DNA from: Gammaproteobacteria bacterium
GTDB lineage: Bacteria; Pseudomonadota; Gammaproteobacteria; SZUA-229
Direction: 5' to 3'
DNA length: 64,000 nucleotides
Assembly: GCA_016744065.1 (NCBI GenBank)
Contig: JADGFA010000019.1
Location: 2,912 to 66,911, forward strand
Part shown: piece by piece, positions 49,416 through 60,374 of the stretch
Position numbering within the stretch: position 1 is the first letter of the stretch
How the letters are laid out: each line of letters opens with the position of its first letter
Position numbers and translations under genes: made by a program
Notes under the pieces: generated by a model
Databases searched by the model: none
The model's input: the letters and a program-made list of their open reading frames with translations, nothing else
What the model was told of the DNA's origin: nothing

Positions 49416-50017
49416 AACAACCATTCCTCAATTGCGCGTAATGAACCTACCGTCATTACAACGTTTTCTGCACCAACCAAATCAACTGCTGACATACCTG
49501 CCACATCAGTGATTTCTACTTTGTGCAAATTTCTTGCTGACAGATACAGATTTTCATCACCTGTTTCTGTCACGATCAGCACTTTCGACACTTCAAGATC
49601 GTTCAACTTGGCAACCATGCCTTTAGTCTTAGCTGAGTCAACCGTGATATCTTCGACAACTTTCAAACGATCCTGGCGAACCAGCTCAGAAAGAATCGAG
49701 CTGATCGCAGCACGATACATTTTCTTATTCAATTTAACTGAATGATCACGTGGAGCGGCTGCAAATGTTTGACCACCCGAACGCCAGATTGGACTACGAA
49801 TAGTACCCGCACGAGCACGACCCGTACCTTTTTGACGCCATGGCTTAGCACCACCACCACTCACTGCTGAACGATTTTTTTGTGCTTTCGTACCTGCGCG
49901 TGCACCAGCAAGAAACGAAACAACAGCCTGATGAACCAGGCCTTCGTTGAAATCTCTTGCGAATATTGCATCTGCAACAGAAACCTTATCGCTTGCTTTA
50001 TGTAACTGAAGATCCAT
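49412..50017 (-). CDS. rplD: Large ribosomal subunit protein L4
   Basis: A 201-residue protein with the tunnel loop [19 protein letters not shown] and the helical body ending EEWLL. In enteric bacteria L4 represses its own operon through the S10 leader. Here the long rpsJ-rplC gap with hairpins is a candidate target, by inference. Confidence 0.97.
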   Translation of the reverse strand: MDLQLHKASDKVSVADAIFARDFNEGLVHQAVVSFLAGARAGTKAQKNRSAVSGGGAKPWRQKGTGRARAGTIRSPIWRSGGQTFAAAPRDHSVKLNKKMYRAAISSILSELVRQDRLKVVEDITVDSAKTKGMVAKLNDLEVSKVLIVTETGDENLYLSARNLHKVEITDVAGMSAVDLVGAENVVMTVGSLRAIEEWLL

Positions 50018-50032
50018 CAGATCTAACCCCTT

Positions 50033-50665
50033 TTATACCTTAACGGCAGCGCGTACAATTACGTCACCACCCTTTGAACCAGGCACAGAGCCTTTAATCA
50101 ATAATAAGCCGCGCTCTTCATCAACACGAACCAGCTCTAGCATTTGTACAGTGCGCTGCTTGTCACCCATGTGACCCGCCATTTTCTTACCTTTAAATAC
50201 TCGACCAGGCGTTTGACACTGACCGATAGAACCCGGCGCACGGTGAGACACGGAGTTACCGTGCGTAGCATCCTGCATTTCGAATCCCCAGCGTTTAACA
50301 CCGCCAGCAAAACCTTTACCGATTGACTTACCCGTTACGTCTACTTTCTGACCTGCTTCAAACATAGCCAAAGGAAGCTGCGCGCCTGCTGCAAGCTCAG
50401 AAGCAGCGTCTAAGCGAAACTCCCACAAACCACGGCCCGCCTCAACACCTGCTTTTGCAAAATGACCTGCTGCAGATTTCTTTACACGAGATGCACGACG
50501 TGAACCCGTTGTAATCTGCACAGCGTCATAACCATCTGTTTCAACAGTTTTAACCTGAGTAACCAGATTAGGCGACACTTCTACTACTGTTACAGGAATC
50601 GAAACACCATCTTCAGTGAAGATACGTGTCATTCCAACTTTTTTACCAACTAAACCGATGGCCAT
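50033..50665 (-). CDS. rplC: Large ribosomal subunit protein L3
   Basis: A 210-residue protein: [20 protein letters not shown] and the central loop [24 protein letters not shown], whose glutamine is methylated by PrmB in relatives. It reaches the peptidyl transferase centre. It is 277 bases after rpsJ, an unusually long gap. Confidence 0.97.
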   Translation of the reverse strand: MAIGLVGKKVGMTRIFTEDGVSIPVTVVEVSPNLVTQVKTVETDGYDAVQITTGSRRASRVKKSAAGHFAKAGVEAGRGLWEFRLDAASELAAGAQLPLAMFEAGQKVDVTGKSIGKGFAGGVKRWGFEMQDATHGNSVSHRAPGSIGQCQTPGRVFKGKKMAGHMGDKQRTVQMLELVRVDEERGLLLIKGSVPGSKGGDVIVRAAVKV

Positions 50666-50751
50666 GTCTGTATTCCAAAATATTATCAGGATATAGCTTC
50701 ATATAGAGAGGCTAAACCCTTGATTTAACTTAATTTACGCTTCTGATAAAA

Positions 50752-50787
50752 TCGGCCCAGCCAATATTTAAAATTGGGCTGGGCCGA
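50752..50787 (-). promoter_or_regulatory. Stable hairpin in the rpsJ-rplC gap (terminator or attenuator)
   Basis: TCGGCCCAGCC at 50752-50762 pairs perfectly with GGCTGGGCCGA at 50777-50787. Read on the minus strand it is followed by ATTTTAT, so it can act as a terminator or attenuator between rpsJ and rplC. About 45 bases upstream on the same strand lies a second inverted repeat (CACTACA/TGTAGTG, plus-strand about 50823-50855). If it terminates, rplC needs its own promoter in 50666-50750. Confidence 0.75.
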
Positions 50788-50942
50788 AAGAGGCGCGAAT
50801 TCTATCATAGATCTTTTGTCACCACTACAGTTTGTTTCGAAAATATTGTAGTGATTCTATAAGTTAAGCTATTCTCACCGCTTCCTGTAAAAACCTGACT
50901 ATTCAAGCACTCAACAGAGCAACTGAAAACACTTAATCTGCT

Positions 50943-51257
50943 TTAATTCAGTTTAATCTGAACATCCACACCTGCTGCAAGATCCAGTTTCATTAACGCA
51001 TCAACTGTTTTATCAGTTGGGTCCATAATATCCATAAGGCGTTTGTGAGTACGTAACTCATACTGATCACGCGCATCTTTATTTACGTGCGGAGAAATAA
51101 GCACTGTGAAACGCTCTTTCTTAGTAGGCAAAGGAATCGGGCCCTTAACATGAGCACCGGTACGTTTTGCAGTATCAACAATCTCTGCGCATGAACGATC
51201 AACTAATTTGTGATCGAAAGACTTCAGGCGGATACGTATTCTTTGACTTGCTGCCAT
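50943..51257 (-). CDS. rpsJ: Small ribosomal subunit protein S10
   Basis: A 104-residue protein: [18 protein letters not shown] and the [22 protein letters not shown] loop. It also acts as NusE in transcription antitermination. It is placed after tuf (219 bases) and well before rplC (277 bases), so it could belong to the str transcript. Confidence 0.97.
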   Translation of the reverse strand: MAASQRIRIRLKSFDHKLVDRSCAEIVDTAKRTGAHVKGPIPLPTKKERFTVLISPHVNKDARDQYELRTHKRLMDIMDPTDKTVDALMKLDLAAGVDVQIKLN

Positions 51258-51386
51258 AATTTTTACTCTTTAAAAAACACTATTCTAAGATAAGTGAGTA
51301 GTTATTAAACAATTACCCGATATACACAAAACACATCAAGCAACCAAATTTTATTAAATCTTTCCAACCCATTAACTGTCAGATTG

Positions 51387-51463
51387 CCCTCTGGGGCGCT
51401 TCATACTAAGGCGAAAAATGTAAGCATCCATTTTTTAACGCAGAGATGGAGCGCACCAGAGGG
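51387..51463 (-). promoter_or_regulatory. Long-range inverted repeat between tuf and rpsJ
   Basis: CCCTCTGGGGCGC at 51387-51399 pairs with GCGCACCAGAGGG at 51451-51463 (12 of 13), enclosing about 51 bases. It begins (minus-strand sense) 14 bases after the tuf stop and forms the start of the rpsJ leader. It could be a processing site or the base of an L4-type regulatory leader. No T-run follows, so a simple terminator is unlikely. Confidence 0.65.
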
Positions 51464-51476
51464 TTAAGCCGGGCAA

Positions 51477-52667
51477 TTAATCAGTAATTTTACTTACAAC
51501 ACCCGCACCTACAGTACGACCACCTTCGCGGATTGCGAAACGCAGGCCTTCTTCCATAGCGATGGGCTGGATCAATGTAACATCCATCTTCACGTTATCA
51601 CCTGGCATTACCATTTCAACGCCTTCGGGTAGATCACATGCACCGGTCACATCCGTTGTACGGAAGTAGAACTGGGGACGGTAGTTATTGAAGAAAGGTG
51701 TATGACGACCCCCTTCATCTTTACTTAAGATATACACTTCACACTCAAACTTGCTGTGTGGTGTAACGCTGCCTGGCTTAACACATACCTGGCCACGCTC
51801 TACATCTTCACGCTTAAGACCACGCAATAATAAACCTACGTTGTCACCTGCCAGACCCTGGTCCAGAAGCTTGCGGAACATTTCAACACCGGTACAGGTT
51901 GTTGATTGTGTTTCGCGAATACCCACGATTTCAATCTCTTCACCCACGTTGATCTCACCACGTTCGATACGACCCGTAACAACGGTGCCACGACCGGAGA
52001 TTGAGAACACATCTTCCACAGGCATTAAGAAAGGCTGATCAACAGCGCGTTCTGGCTCTGGAATATAAGTATCCAGTGCGTCTACCAATTTAACAATTGA
52101 CGGCACACCGATATCGCTAGTGTCGCCTTCTAATGCTTTAAGTGCAGAACCAGTAATAACAGGCGTGTCATCGCCTGGGAAATCGTACTTGTCCAGTAAC
52201 TCACGAATTTCCATTTCAACTAATTCTAATAATTCTTCGTCATCTACCATGTCCGCTTTGTTCATGTATACAACGATATAAGGAACACCCACCTGACGTG
52301 ATAACAAGATGTGCTCACGCGTCTGAGGCATTGGACCATCAGCTGCTGAACAGACCAGAATTGCGCCATCCATCTGCGCTGCACCGGTGATCATATTTTT
52401 AACGTAATCCGCGTGACCCGGGCAATCTACGTGTGCGTAGTGACGACCATCTGATTCATACTCAACGTGAGACGTTGCAATCGTGATACCACGTGCACGC
52501 TCTTCCGGGGCATTATCAATCTGATCGAAGGCTTTTACTTCGCCGCCCTGTAGCTCTGCCATTACTTTGGTCAGCGCTGCCGTTAATGTAGTTTTACCAT
52601 GGTCAACGTGACCGATAGTGCCCACATTTACGTGGGGTTTATTACGTTCAAACTTTTCCTTGGACAC
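51477..52667 (-). CDS. tuf: Elongation factor Tu
   Basis: A 396-residue GTPase delivering aminoacyl-tRNA. The GTG at 52665-52667 gives the family start [16 protein letters not shown] and lies seven bases after GAGGTG; a longer frame from a TTG at 52673 is less likely. G1 [11 protein letters not shown]3 [20 protein letters not shown] and G4 NKADMVDD are intact. It follows fusA in str order; a second tuf copy may lie outside the window, upstream of secE. Confidence 0.97.
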   Translation of the reverse strand: MSKEKFERNKPHVNVGTIGHVDHGKTTLTAALTKVMAELQGGEVKAFDQIDNAPEERARGITIATSHVEYESDGRHYAHVDCPGHADYVKNMITGAAQMDGAILVCSAADGPMPQTREHILLSRQVGVPYIVVYMNKADMVDDEELLELVEMEIRELLDKYDFPGDDTPVITGSALKALEGDTSDIGVPSIVKLVDALDTYIPEPERAVDQPFLMPVEDVFSISGRGTVVTGRIERGEINVGEEIEIVGIRETQSTTCTGVEMFRKLLDQGLAGDNVGLLLRGLKREDVERGQVCVKPGSVTPHSKFECEVYILSKDEGGRHTPFFNNYRPQFYFRTTDVTGACDLPEGVEMVMPGDNVKMDVTLIQPIAMEEGLRFAIREGGRTVGAGVVSKITD

Positions 52668-52744
52668 AATCAATCACCTCTGCTAAATATTTTTAAACTT
52701 AAATTTTTATAACTTCGCCAACCAAATAACGAAGCACTTATCTT

Positions 52745-54841
52745 CTAACCCATTCTCTGACTAACAATTGCCTGAGACACCGATTTCGGTGCCTGCGCAT
52801 ATTTCGAAAACTCCATAGAGTAAGTCGCTCGCCCCTGGGTCGCCGAACGCAAGTCCGTAGAATAACCAAACATTTCAGACAAGGGCACTTCAGCCTTAAC
52901 CTGCTTACCTGCCGGACTATCTTCCATGCCCTGCACGATGCCGCGACGTCTATTCAGGTCACCCATCACATCCCCCATATACTCTTCGGGAGTGACTACT
53001 TCTACATTCATAACCGGCTCCATCAGAACCGGATTCGCTTTCAGAGCCGCATCCCTAAAACCCATTGAAGCCGCAATTTTAAAAGCCACTTCATTAGAAT
53101 CAACATCATGATAAGAGCCGTTATACAGCGTTACCTTTAAATCCTCTATTGGAAAGCCACCAAGCACGCCGTTGAGCATCTGCTCCTGTACACCCTTATC
53201 TATGGCCGGTATGTATTCCTTTGGAACCATGCCATCAGTAATATCATTTACAAACTCATAACCTGCGCCTTGCTCTAAAGGCTCAATTCGCAGAAATATA
53301 TGAGCAAACTGACCACGGCCACCGATTTCACGCTCAAACTTTTCTTCGTGCTCTACGGTACCGGTCAAGGCCTCACGATAAGACACCTGAGGGTTACCCA
53401 CATTGGCATCTACGCTAAACTCTCTTAACATTCGATCAACGATAATTTCCAGGTGAAGCTCACCCATACCGGAAATAATGGTCTGGCCTGACTCCTCATC
53501 TGTATGCACCTTAAATGAAGGATCTTCCTGCGCCAACTTGGACAGCGCAATCGCCATTTTATCCTGATCAGCCAACGTTCTGGGCTCAACTGCAACCGAT
53601 ATAACTGGATCAGGAAACTCCATTCGCTCCAGTGTAATACGCTTTTTTTCATCACAAAGCGTATCACCTGTAGTCACCACCTTTAAACCAATGGCTGCCG
53701 CAATATCGCCGGCACGAACTTCTTTTATTTCTTCGCGACTATTGGCATGCATTTGCACTAAACGACCAATTCGCTCTCTTTTACCTTTAACCGGGTTATA
53801 CGTTGTATCACCTGACTTCAAAACGCCAGAATAAACCCGAAAAAAAGTTAGATTACCTACAAATGGATCCGTTGCAATTTTAAATGCCAGAGCGGAAAAC
53901 GGCTCATCATCAGCCGGATGACGCTCACCCTCTGATTCATCTTCGTTTATACCTTTAATAGAAGGCACATCCAACGGCGATGGCAAATATTCAACAACCG
54001 CATCAAGCATGGCCTGCACACCTTTGTTCTTAAAGGCTGAACCGCAAAAGGCCGGAACAATTTCATTTGCCAGGGCACGCATCCTTATGCCCTGCTTAAT
54101 TTCTTCTATAGACAACTCACCTTCTTCAAGGTATTTATCCATTAATTCTTCGCTTGCTTCTGCTGCCGACTCAACCATGTGCTCTCGCCATGTTTCACAA
54201 TCAGCCAGCATATTTTCAGGTATCTCAGACTCTTCATAGGTCGCCCCCATATCATCGGGACTCCAGTGAATCGCTTTCATCTTAATCAGATCAACGACAC
54301 CTTCAAACTCATCTTCTGCACCAATAGCCAACTGCATAGGCACTGGATTAGAACCAAGACGATCTTTTATCTGCTCAACAACGCGTAAAAAATCAGCGCC
54401 GGAACGGTCCATCTTGTTAACAAATGCCAAACGGGGCACCTGATATTTATTTGCCTGACGCCATACAGTTTCAGACTGTGGCTCTACACCACCCACCGCA
54501 CAAAACACGGCAACAGCACCATCCAGCACACGCAAAGAACGCTCCACTTCAATCGTGAAATCCACGTGACCTGGCGTATCTATAATATTGATACGATGCT
54601 GATCAAACTGACGATCCATTCCCTGCCAGAAGCAGGTCGTTGCAGCAGCGGTAATGGTTATACCTCTTTCCTGCTCCTGCTCCATCCAGTCCATGGTAGC
54701 TGCACCATCATGAACTTCGCCGATTTTATGCGAGATTCCCGTATAGAATAAAACACGCTCAGTTGTCGTTGTTTTACCTGCATCGATATGAGCCATAATG
54801 CCCACATTTCGATAGCGCTCTAACGGAGTTTCTCTCGTCAT
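52745..54841 (-). CDS. fusA: Elongation factor G
   Basis: A 698-residue translocase. G1 [20 protein letters not shown]3 DTPGHVDFT and G4 NKMDRSGA are present, followed by domains II-V ([22 protein letters not shown] in domain IV). The length is that of the canonical translocation EF-G. It is 33 bases after rpsG. Confidence 0.98.
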   Translation of the reverse strand: MTRETPLERYRNVGIMAHIDAGKTTTTERVLFYTGISHKIGEVHDGAATMDWMEQEQERGITITAAATTCFWQGMDRQFDQHRINIIDTPGHVDFTIEVERSLRVLDGAVAVFCAVGGVEPQSETVWRQANKYQVPRLAFVNKMDRSGADFLRVVEQIKDRLGSNPVPMQLAIGAEDEFEGVVDLIKMKAIHWSPDDMGATYEESEIPENMLADCETWREHMVESAAEASEELMDKYLEEGELSIEEIKQGIRMRALANEIVPAFCGSAFKNKGVQAMLDAVVEYLPSPLDVPSIKGINEDESEGERHPADDEPFSALAFKIATDPFVGNLTFFRVYSGVLKSGDTTYNPVKGKRERIGRLVQMHANSREEIKEVRAGDIAAAIGLKVVTTGDTLCDEKKRITLERMEFPDPVISVAVEPRTLADQDKMAIALSKLAQEDPSFKVHTDEESGQTIISGMGELHLEIIVDRMLREFSVDANVGNPQVSYREALTGTVEHEEKFEREIGGRGQFAHIFLRIEPLEQGAGYEFVNDITDGMVPKEYIPAIDKGVQEQMLNGVLGGFPIEDLKVTLYNGSYHDVDSNEVAFKIAASMGFRDAALKANPVLMEPVMNVEVVTPEEYMGDVMGDLNRRRGIVQGMEDSPAGKQVKAEVPLSEMFGYSTDLRSATQGRATYSMEFSKYAQAPKSVSQAIVSQRMG

Positions 54842-54874
54842 TACTTCAAGGCTCCAGAATATCTACTGGACAGA

Positions 54875-55348
54875 CTACCAACGGTAGTGAGCGAATGCCT
54901 TATTAGCTTCAGCCATACGATGCGTATCTTCACGCTTCTTAACAGCAGAACCACGTTGCTCAGATGCATCTAATAACTCACCCGCAAGCTTAAGGTTCAT
55001 TGATTTCTCGCCACGCTTACGCGCCGCTTCAATTAACCAACGCATAGCCAGTGCCTGACGGCGTGTTGCACGAACTTCGATAGGCACCTGATAAGTTGCA
55101 CCACCTACACGGCGAGATTTAACCTCAACCATAGGCGCTACATTTTCCAGCGCTGAATCCAGAACTTCCAATGGATCAACCCCTTCTTTTTTCGCAACAA
55201 TTGTATCTAGAGCGTCATAAAGGATGCGTTCGGCCACGGCTTTCTTTCCGCCTTTCATCACCATATTGATGAACTTAGCCAGCTTCTCACTTCCAAACTT
55301 TGGATCTGGAAGGATAATACGTTTCGGGACTTCTCTTCTTCTTGGCAT
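54875..55348 (-). CDS. rpsG: Small ribosomal subunit protein S7
   Basis: A 157-residue protein: [20 protein letters not shown] and [27 protein letters not shown]. It organises the 3' domain of 16S rRNA and in relatives represses the str operon. It is 34 bases after rpsL. Confidence 0.97.
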   Translation of the reverse strand: MPRRREVPKRIILPDPKFGSEKLAKFINMVMKGGKKAVAERILYDALDTIVAKKEGVDPLEVLDSALENVAPMVEVKSRRVGGATYQVPIEVRATRRQALAMRWLIEAARKRGEKSMNLKLAGELLDASEQRGSAVKKREDTHRMAEANKAFAHYRW

Positions 55349-55382
55349 CTTATTACCTTAATTAATTTGTAAAGCTAAGCGA

Positions 55383-55757
55383 TTAAGACTTAGGACGCTT
55401 AACGCCGTACTTAGAACGACCCGCTTTACGATTTTCAACACCCTGTGTATCCAGGCTACCGCGAACAACGTGGTAACGAACACCAGGTAAATCTTTAACA
55501 CGACCACCACGAATCAGCACTACGCTGTGTTCCTGCAGATTGTGACCTTCACCACCGATATAGCTTGTTACTTCATAACCATTGGTTAAGCGTACACGAG
55601 CCACCTTACGCATTGCTGAGTTAGGCTTCTTAGGTGTAGTTGTATAAACACGAGTACAAACGCCACGTTTCTGTGGGCAAGCCTCTAACGCAGGCACATT
55701 GCTTTTTTCAACTTTGCGCTTACGAGGACTACGAACTAACTGGTTAATTGTTGGCAT
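55383..55757 (-). CDS. rpsL: Small ribosomal subunit protein S12
   Basis: A 124-residue protein: [15 protein letters not shown]. The ATG at 55755-55757 is used; a longer frame to 55826 adds 23 residues foreign to the family. Streptomycin-sensitive wording is kept in [12 protein letters not shown] (lysine intact), and [12 protein letters not shown] has the aspartate that RimO modifies in relatives. It is first of the str operon. Confidence 0.97.
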   Translation of the reverse strand: MPTINQLVRSPRKRKVEKSNVPALEACPQKRGVCTRVYTTTPKKPNSAMRKVARVRLTNGYEVTSYIGGEGHNLQEHSVVLIRGGRVKDLPGVRYHVVRGSLDTQGVENRKAGRSKYGVKRPKS

Positions 55758-56041
55758 AAACAATTCTCTCTCAACTTCCTGGAACCGCCAGGTCGGACTA
55801 AAAACTTTCCCGTACAAACCCATCACAAAGGCTTATACCGACAACAGACGAGCTCCAAAAAAAGCGACGCCTGTTGCGGGAGCGGAATGATATGCTTATC
55901 AGGCCGCTGTGTCAAGTGAAAACAGCTTTTGAACCCTGCTTCATTTACGCCCATTCCAAACGACCGAACACAGGGTACACTCATCAAGGAAAGGCCGGTA
56001 TTTTCTGACACTCAACCAAGCACAAACCAATAAACAAAACC

Positions 56042-56074
56042 AAAAAAAGCCTGCTAAAAAAGCAGGCTTTTTTT
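56042..56074. terminator. Rho-independent terminator after rpoC
   Basis: AGCCTGCT / AGCAGGCT stem (56048-56068) with an A-run before and a T-run after, so usable on either strand. It lies 22 bases beyond the rpoC stop and separates the rpoBC transcript from the str operon, whose promoter should then lie in 55758-56040. Confidence 0.93.
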
Positions 56075-56095
56075 ACTCAAAAACCAGAAACTGAT

Positions 56096-59000
56096 TTATG
56101 AATCGGCAGTAGAATCTTCAGAGGATTCCACGTCCATTGCCGCAGTTGCCTGCGCTAACCTTTCCAGTGCAGATTCTTCCTGAGTTTGCTGACGCTTTCT
56201 ACGGCGCTCTTTATGAGAAGCCAGACCTGTTCCAGCAGGAATCAATCGGCCCACTATAACGTTTTCTTTCAGGCCACGTAGCTCATCCTTACTTCCTCGT
56301 ACCGACGCTTCTGTAAGTACACGCGTGGTTTCCTGGAATGATGCAGCAGAAATAAATGATTCAGTAACGAGAGAGCCCTTGGTAATCCCCAGTAACATTT
56401 TCTGGTAACTACAAGGCACCTTGCCTTCTTTTTCCAGCTCTACATTTACATCAATCAGTTTACTTAACTCAATGATCTCACCTTTATGATAACGACTGTC
56501 ACCACCGGTAATCACTTCAGCCTTACGCAGCATCTGCTTGATAATAACTTCAATGTGCTTGTCATTGATTTTTACACCCTGCAGACGATAAACGTCCTGA
56601 ATTTCTTTAACCAGATAATCAGCCAGGGATTCAACACCACGAAGGCGTAAAATATCATGCGGATTAGGCTCACCATCAGCTATGATTTCACCCTGCTCAA
56701 CATGCTCACCTTCGAACACGTTAATATGACGCCACTTAGGAATTAACTCTTCGTAAGCTTCACCATCATCACCAGTGATCATCAGACGCTGCTTACCCTT
56801 CGTTTCCTTACCGAAACCAATCGTACCGGTCTTCTCTGCCATAATCGCAGATTCTTTTGGTATACGCGCTTCGAATAAATCAGCAACACGAGGCAGACCA
56901 CCTGTAATATCACGCGTCTTCGATGACTCCTGAGGAATACGTGCAACCACGTCGCCTACTTTAACTTCATCGCCATCTTCAATACCAACAATCGCACCAG
57001 AAGGCAGGAAGTATTGCGCAGGAATATCCGTACCTGCGATCATCAGGTCTTTGCCTTTCGCATCAACCAGCTTAACCATTGGGCGCATATCTTTACCCGC
57101 TGCTGGACGCTGCTTAGGATCGATAATAACGGTAGAAGACAGGCCAGTAATCTCATCCTGCTCTTTCTGAACACTCACGCCTTCAATGAATTCACCGAAC
57201 TGCGCCACACCATCAACCTCTGTGATGATTGGATGCGTATATGGATCCCATGTTGCTACGATCTGACCACCTTCTACCGCATCACCTTCAGCGGTAGAAA
57301 TGATCGCGCCGTAAGGCACCTTATAGCGCTCTTTCTCACGACCTGAATCATCAACCACACCAATTTCACCCGAACGGGAAACCGCAACCAGGTTACCTGA
57401 TTCCTGCTTAACAACTTTGATGTTATGTAAACGAATACTGCCGTTATTCTTAACTGAAATATTGTTGGCTGCAGCTGAGCGAGATGCGGCACCACCAATA
57501 TGGAAAGTACGCATGGTAAGCTGTGTACCCGGCTCACCAATTGACTGAGCAGCAATAACACCAACCGCTTCACCCATATTAACCTTATGACCACGAGCAA
57601 GATCACGACCGTAACACTCTGCACACACACCATGAACGGCTTCACAGGTTATTGCCGAGCGAACTTTAATCTCGTCTACGCCCATCTCATCAATGCGCTC
57701 AACCCACTCCTCATCAAGGAATGTTCCTGCTTCTATTAATACTTCATCAGACTCAGGTTTAAGCACATCTGTCGCCACTACACGACCTAAAACACGTTCC
57801 TGTAATGGTTCAACAACATCACCACCTTCGATGATTGGCACCATGATTACGCCATTTTCAGTACCGCAGTCTTCTTCAAGAACGACATTATCCTGAGATA
57901 CATCAACAAGACGACGAGTAAGGTAACCCGAGTTCGCTGTTTTCAATGCTGTATCAGCCAGACCTTTACGAGCACCGTGAGTAGAGATGAAGTACTGTAG
58001 TACGTTCAGGCCTTCACGGAAGTTCGCTGTGATTGGTGTTTCAATGATTGAACCATCCGGTTTAGCCATCAGACCACGCATACCAGCAAGCTGACGAATC
58101 TGCGCAGCACTACCACGCGCACCAGAGTCAGCCATCATATAAATATTATTAAATGAGTCAGACTTAATTGTTTCTCCAGCAGCCGTTTCAAATTCAGCTT
58201 TAGAAATCTTGTCCATCATAGCTTTCGCTACCTGCTCATTGGCATGAGACCAGATATCAACAACCTTGTTATAACGCTCACCGTTAGTAACCAGACCAGA
58301 CTCATACTGATCCTGTATTTCTTTAACCTCTGTTTCAGCACCCGCTAAAATATCTGCTTTTTCAGATGGAATAACCATGTCATTCAAACAAATAGAGGCT
58401 CCCGCTTTGGTTGACTCACGGAAACCGGTATACATTAACTGGTCAGCAAAAATAACCGTCTCTTTTAAACCTGTTAAGCGATAACTTGTATTAATCAGGT
58501 TAGAGATATTCTTTTTAGTCATATCCCGATTAACCACTTCAAACGGAAGACCGTCTGGCAACAACTCAAACAGCATTGCACGACCCACTGTTGTCTCTAC
58601 CAGTTTACGAACCGTTTGCATTTCACCATTTTCATCAGGTAATGTTTCTTCTATACGCACTCTGATTTTTGACTGAATGTGAACCGCTTTATTAGCATGA
58701 GCACGTGTCGCTTCTTTAACATCAGCAAACACCATGCCTTCGCCATGGCCATTTATGTTTTCGCGAGTCATATAATACAGACCCAGAACGATATCCTGCG
58801 AAGGAACAATAATTGGCTCACCGGATGCGGGCGACAAAATATTATTTGTCGACATCATCATGGCACGGGTTTCTAACTGCGCTTCAATTGACAATGGCAC
58901 GTGTACCGCCATCTGGTCACCATCAAAGTCGGCGTTAAACGCAGTACAAACTAATGGATGAAGCTGAATTGCTTTACCTTCAATCAATACTGGTTCGAAT

Positions 59001-60307
59001 GCCTGGATACCTAATCTGTGAAGAGTTGGTGCACGGTTAAGCATAACAGGATGTTCACGGATAACGTCTTCAAGAATATCCCAAACTTCTGCTCCTTCAC
59101 GCTCAACTAATTTTTTCGCTGCTTTGATTGTCGTTGCTAAACCACGGCGATGCAGCTTACTAAAGATGAATGGCTTAAATAATTCAAGCGCCATTTTCTT
59201 AGGCAAACCACACTGATGCAATTTAAGTGTAGGGCCAACCACGATAACTGAACGACCAGAGTAATCAACACGCTTACCCAGTAAGTTTTGACGGAAACGA
59301 CCTTGCTTACCTTTAATCATGTCAGCAAGTGATTTCAATGGACGCTTGTTAGTGCCGGTAATTGCTCGACCACGACGACCGTTATCTAATAACGCATCTA
59401 CAGATTCCTGCAACATACGCTTTTCGTTACGCACAATAATATCTGGAGCAAAAAGCTCTAACAGACGACGTAAACGATTGTTACGGTTAATTACACGACG
59501 GTATAAATCATTTAGATCTGACGTTGCAAAACGACCACCATCCAGAGGAACTAATGGACGTAAATCTGGCGGCAGAACAGGTAGAACTGTCATGATCATC
59601 CACTCTGGCTTGTTACCAGATTCAACAAATGAATCAATTAGCTTTAAACGCTTACCGTAACGCTTTAATTTAGTTTCAGACGCAGTATTACCCATGTCTT
59701 CACGAATTTGTTTTGCCTCATCTCCCAGATCAAGACTGCAAAGCATTTCATAAATTGCCTCTGCACCCATACGCGCATCAAACTCATCACCATGCTCTTC
59801 AATGGCTTCAAGATAAGTTTCATCCGATAACAACTGACAACGCTCTAATGTTGTCATACCCGGATCGATAACTACGAATGCTTCGAAGTAAAGAATACGC
59901 TCGATTTCACGCAGCGTCATATCCAGCAATAAACCAATACGAGATGGCAACGATTTCAAATACCAGATGTGCGCAACCGGACTTGCAAGGTCAATGTGAC
60001 CCATACGATCACGACGCACTTTAGATTGCGTTACTTCAACTCCGCACTTTTCACAAACAACACCACGGTGTTTTAGGCGCTTGTATTTACCACACAAACA
60101 CTCATAGTCTTTTACCGGGCCAAAAATTTTGGCACAGAACAAACCTTCACGCTCCGGCTTAAAAGTACGATAGTTAATAGTCTCTGGTTTTCTTACTTCA
60201 CCATAGGACCAGGACATAATTTTATCAGGTGACGCTAAACCAATTCGTATTGCGTCAAAATCATCATCTTGACCCTGATTATTTAATAGCTTGAGTAGAT
60301 CTTTCAA
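56096..60307 (-). CDS. rpoC: RNA polymerase beta' subunit
   Basis: A 1403-residue subunit. It has the N-terminal zinc site ([21 protein letters not shown], signature cysteines), the catalytic loop [12 protein letters not shown] whose three aspartates hold Mg2+, the bridge/trigger region ([19 protein letters not shown]) and the second zinc site ([16 protein letters not shown]). Length equals the enteric protein. It is 67 bases after rpoB and ends with a terminator. Confidence 0.98.
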   Translation of the reverse strand: MKDLLKLLNNQGQDDDFDAIRIGLASPDKIMSWSYGEVRKPETINYRTFKPEREGLFCAKIFGPVKDYECLCGKYKRLKHRGVVCEKCGVEVTQSKVRRDRMGHIDLASPVAHIWYLKSLPSRIGLLLDMTLREIERILYFEAFVVIDPGMTTLERCQLLSDETYLEAIEEHGDEFDARMGAEAIYEMLCSLDLGDEAKQIREDMGNTASETKLKRYGKRLKLIDSFVESGNKPEWMIMTVLPVLPPDLRPLVPLDGGRFATSDLNDLYRRVINRNNRLRRLLELFAPDIIVRNEKRMLQESVDALLDNGRRGRAITGTNKRPLKSLADMIKGKQGRFRQNLLGKRVDYSGRSVIVVGPTLKLHQCGLPKKMALELFKPFIFSKLHRRGLATTIKAAKKLVEREGAEVWDILEDVIREHPVMLNRAPTLHRLGIQAFEPVLIEGKAIQLHPLVCTAFNADFDGDQMAVHVPLSIEAQLETRAMMMSTNNILSPASGEPIIVPSQDIVLGLYYMTRENINGHGEGMVFADVKEATRAHANKAVHIQSKIRVRIEETLPDENGEMQTVRKLVETTVGRAMLFELLPDGLPFEVVNRDMTKKNISNLINTSYRLTGLKETVIFADQLMYTGFRESTKAGASICLNDMVIPSEKADILAGAETEVKEIQDQYESGLVTNGERYNKVVDIWSHANEQVAKAMMDKISKAEFETAAGETIKSDSFNNIYMMADSGARGSAAQIRQLAGMRGLMAKPDGSIIETPITANFREGLNVLQYFISTHGARKGLADTALKTANSGYLTRRLVDVSQDNVVLEEDCGTENGVIMVPIIEGGDVVEPLQERVLGRVVATDVLKPESDEVLIEAGTFLDEEWVERIDEMGVDEIKVRSAITCEAVHGVCAECYGRDLARGHKVNMGEAVGVIAAQSIGEPGTQLTMRTFHIGGAASRSAAANNISVKNNGSIRLHNIKVVKQESGNLVAVSRSGEIGVVDDSGREKERYKVPYGAIISTAEGDAVEGGQIVATWDPYTHPIITEVDGVAQFGEFIEGVSVQKEQDEITGLSSTVIIDPKQRPAAGKDMRPMVKLVDAKGKDLMIAGTDIPAQYFLPSGAIVGIEDGDEVKVGDVVARIPQESSKTRDITGGLPRVADLFEARIPKESAIMAEKTGTIGFGKETKGKQRLMITGDDGEAYEELIPKWRHINVFEGEHVEQGEIIADGEPNPHDILRLRGVESLADYLVKEIQDVYRLQGVKINDKHIEVIIKQMLRKAEVITGGDSRYHKGEIIELSKLIDVNVELEKEGKVPCSYQKMLLGITKGSLVTESFISAASFQETTRVLTEASVRGSKDELRGLKENVIVGRLIPAGTGLASHKERRRKRQQTQEESALERLAQATAAMDVESSEDSTADS

Positions 60308-60374
60308 AATCTTATCTCCAAAATTTTATGTTTGAGTTAAATATTAAGTTCTAAAAATAAATAGAAAATAATAT

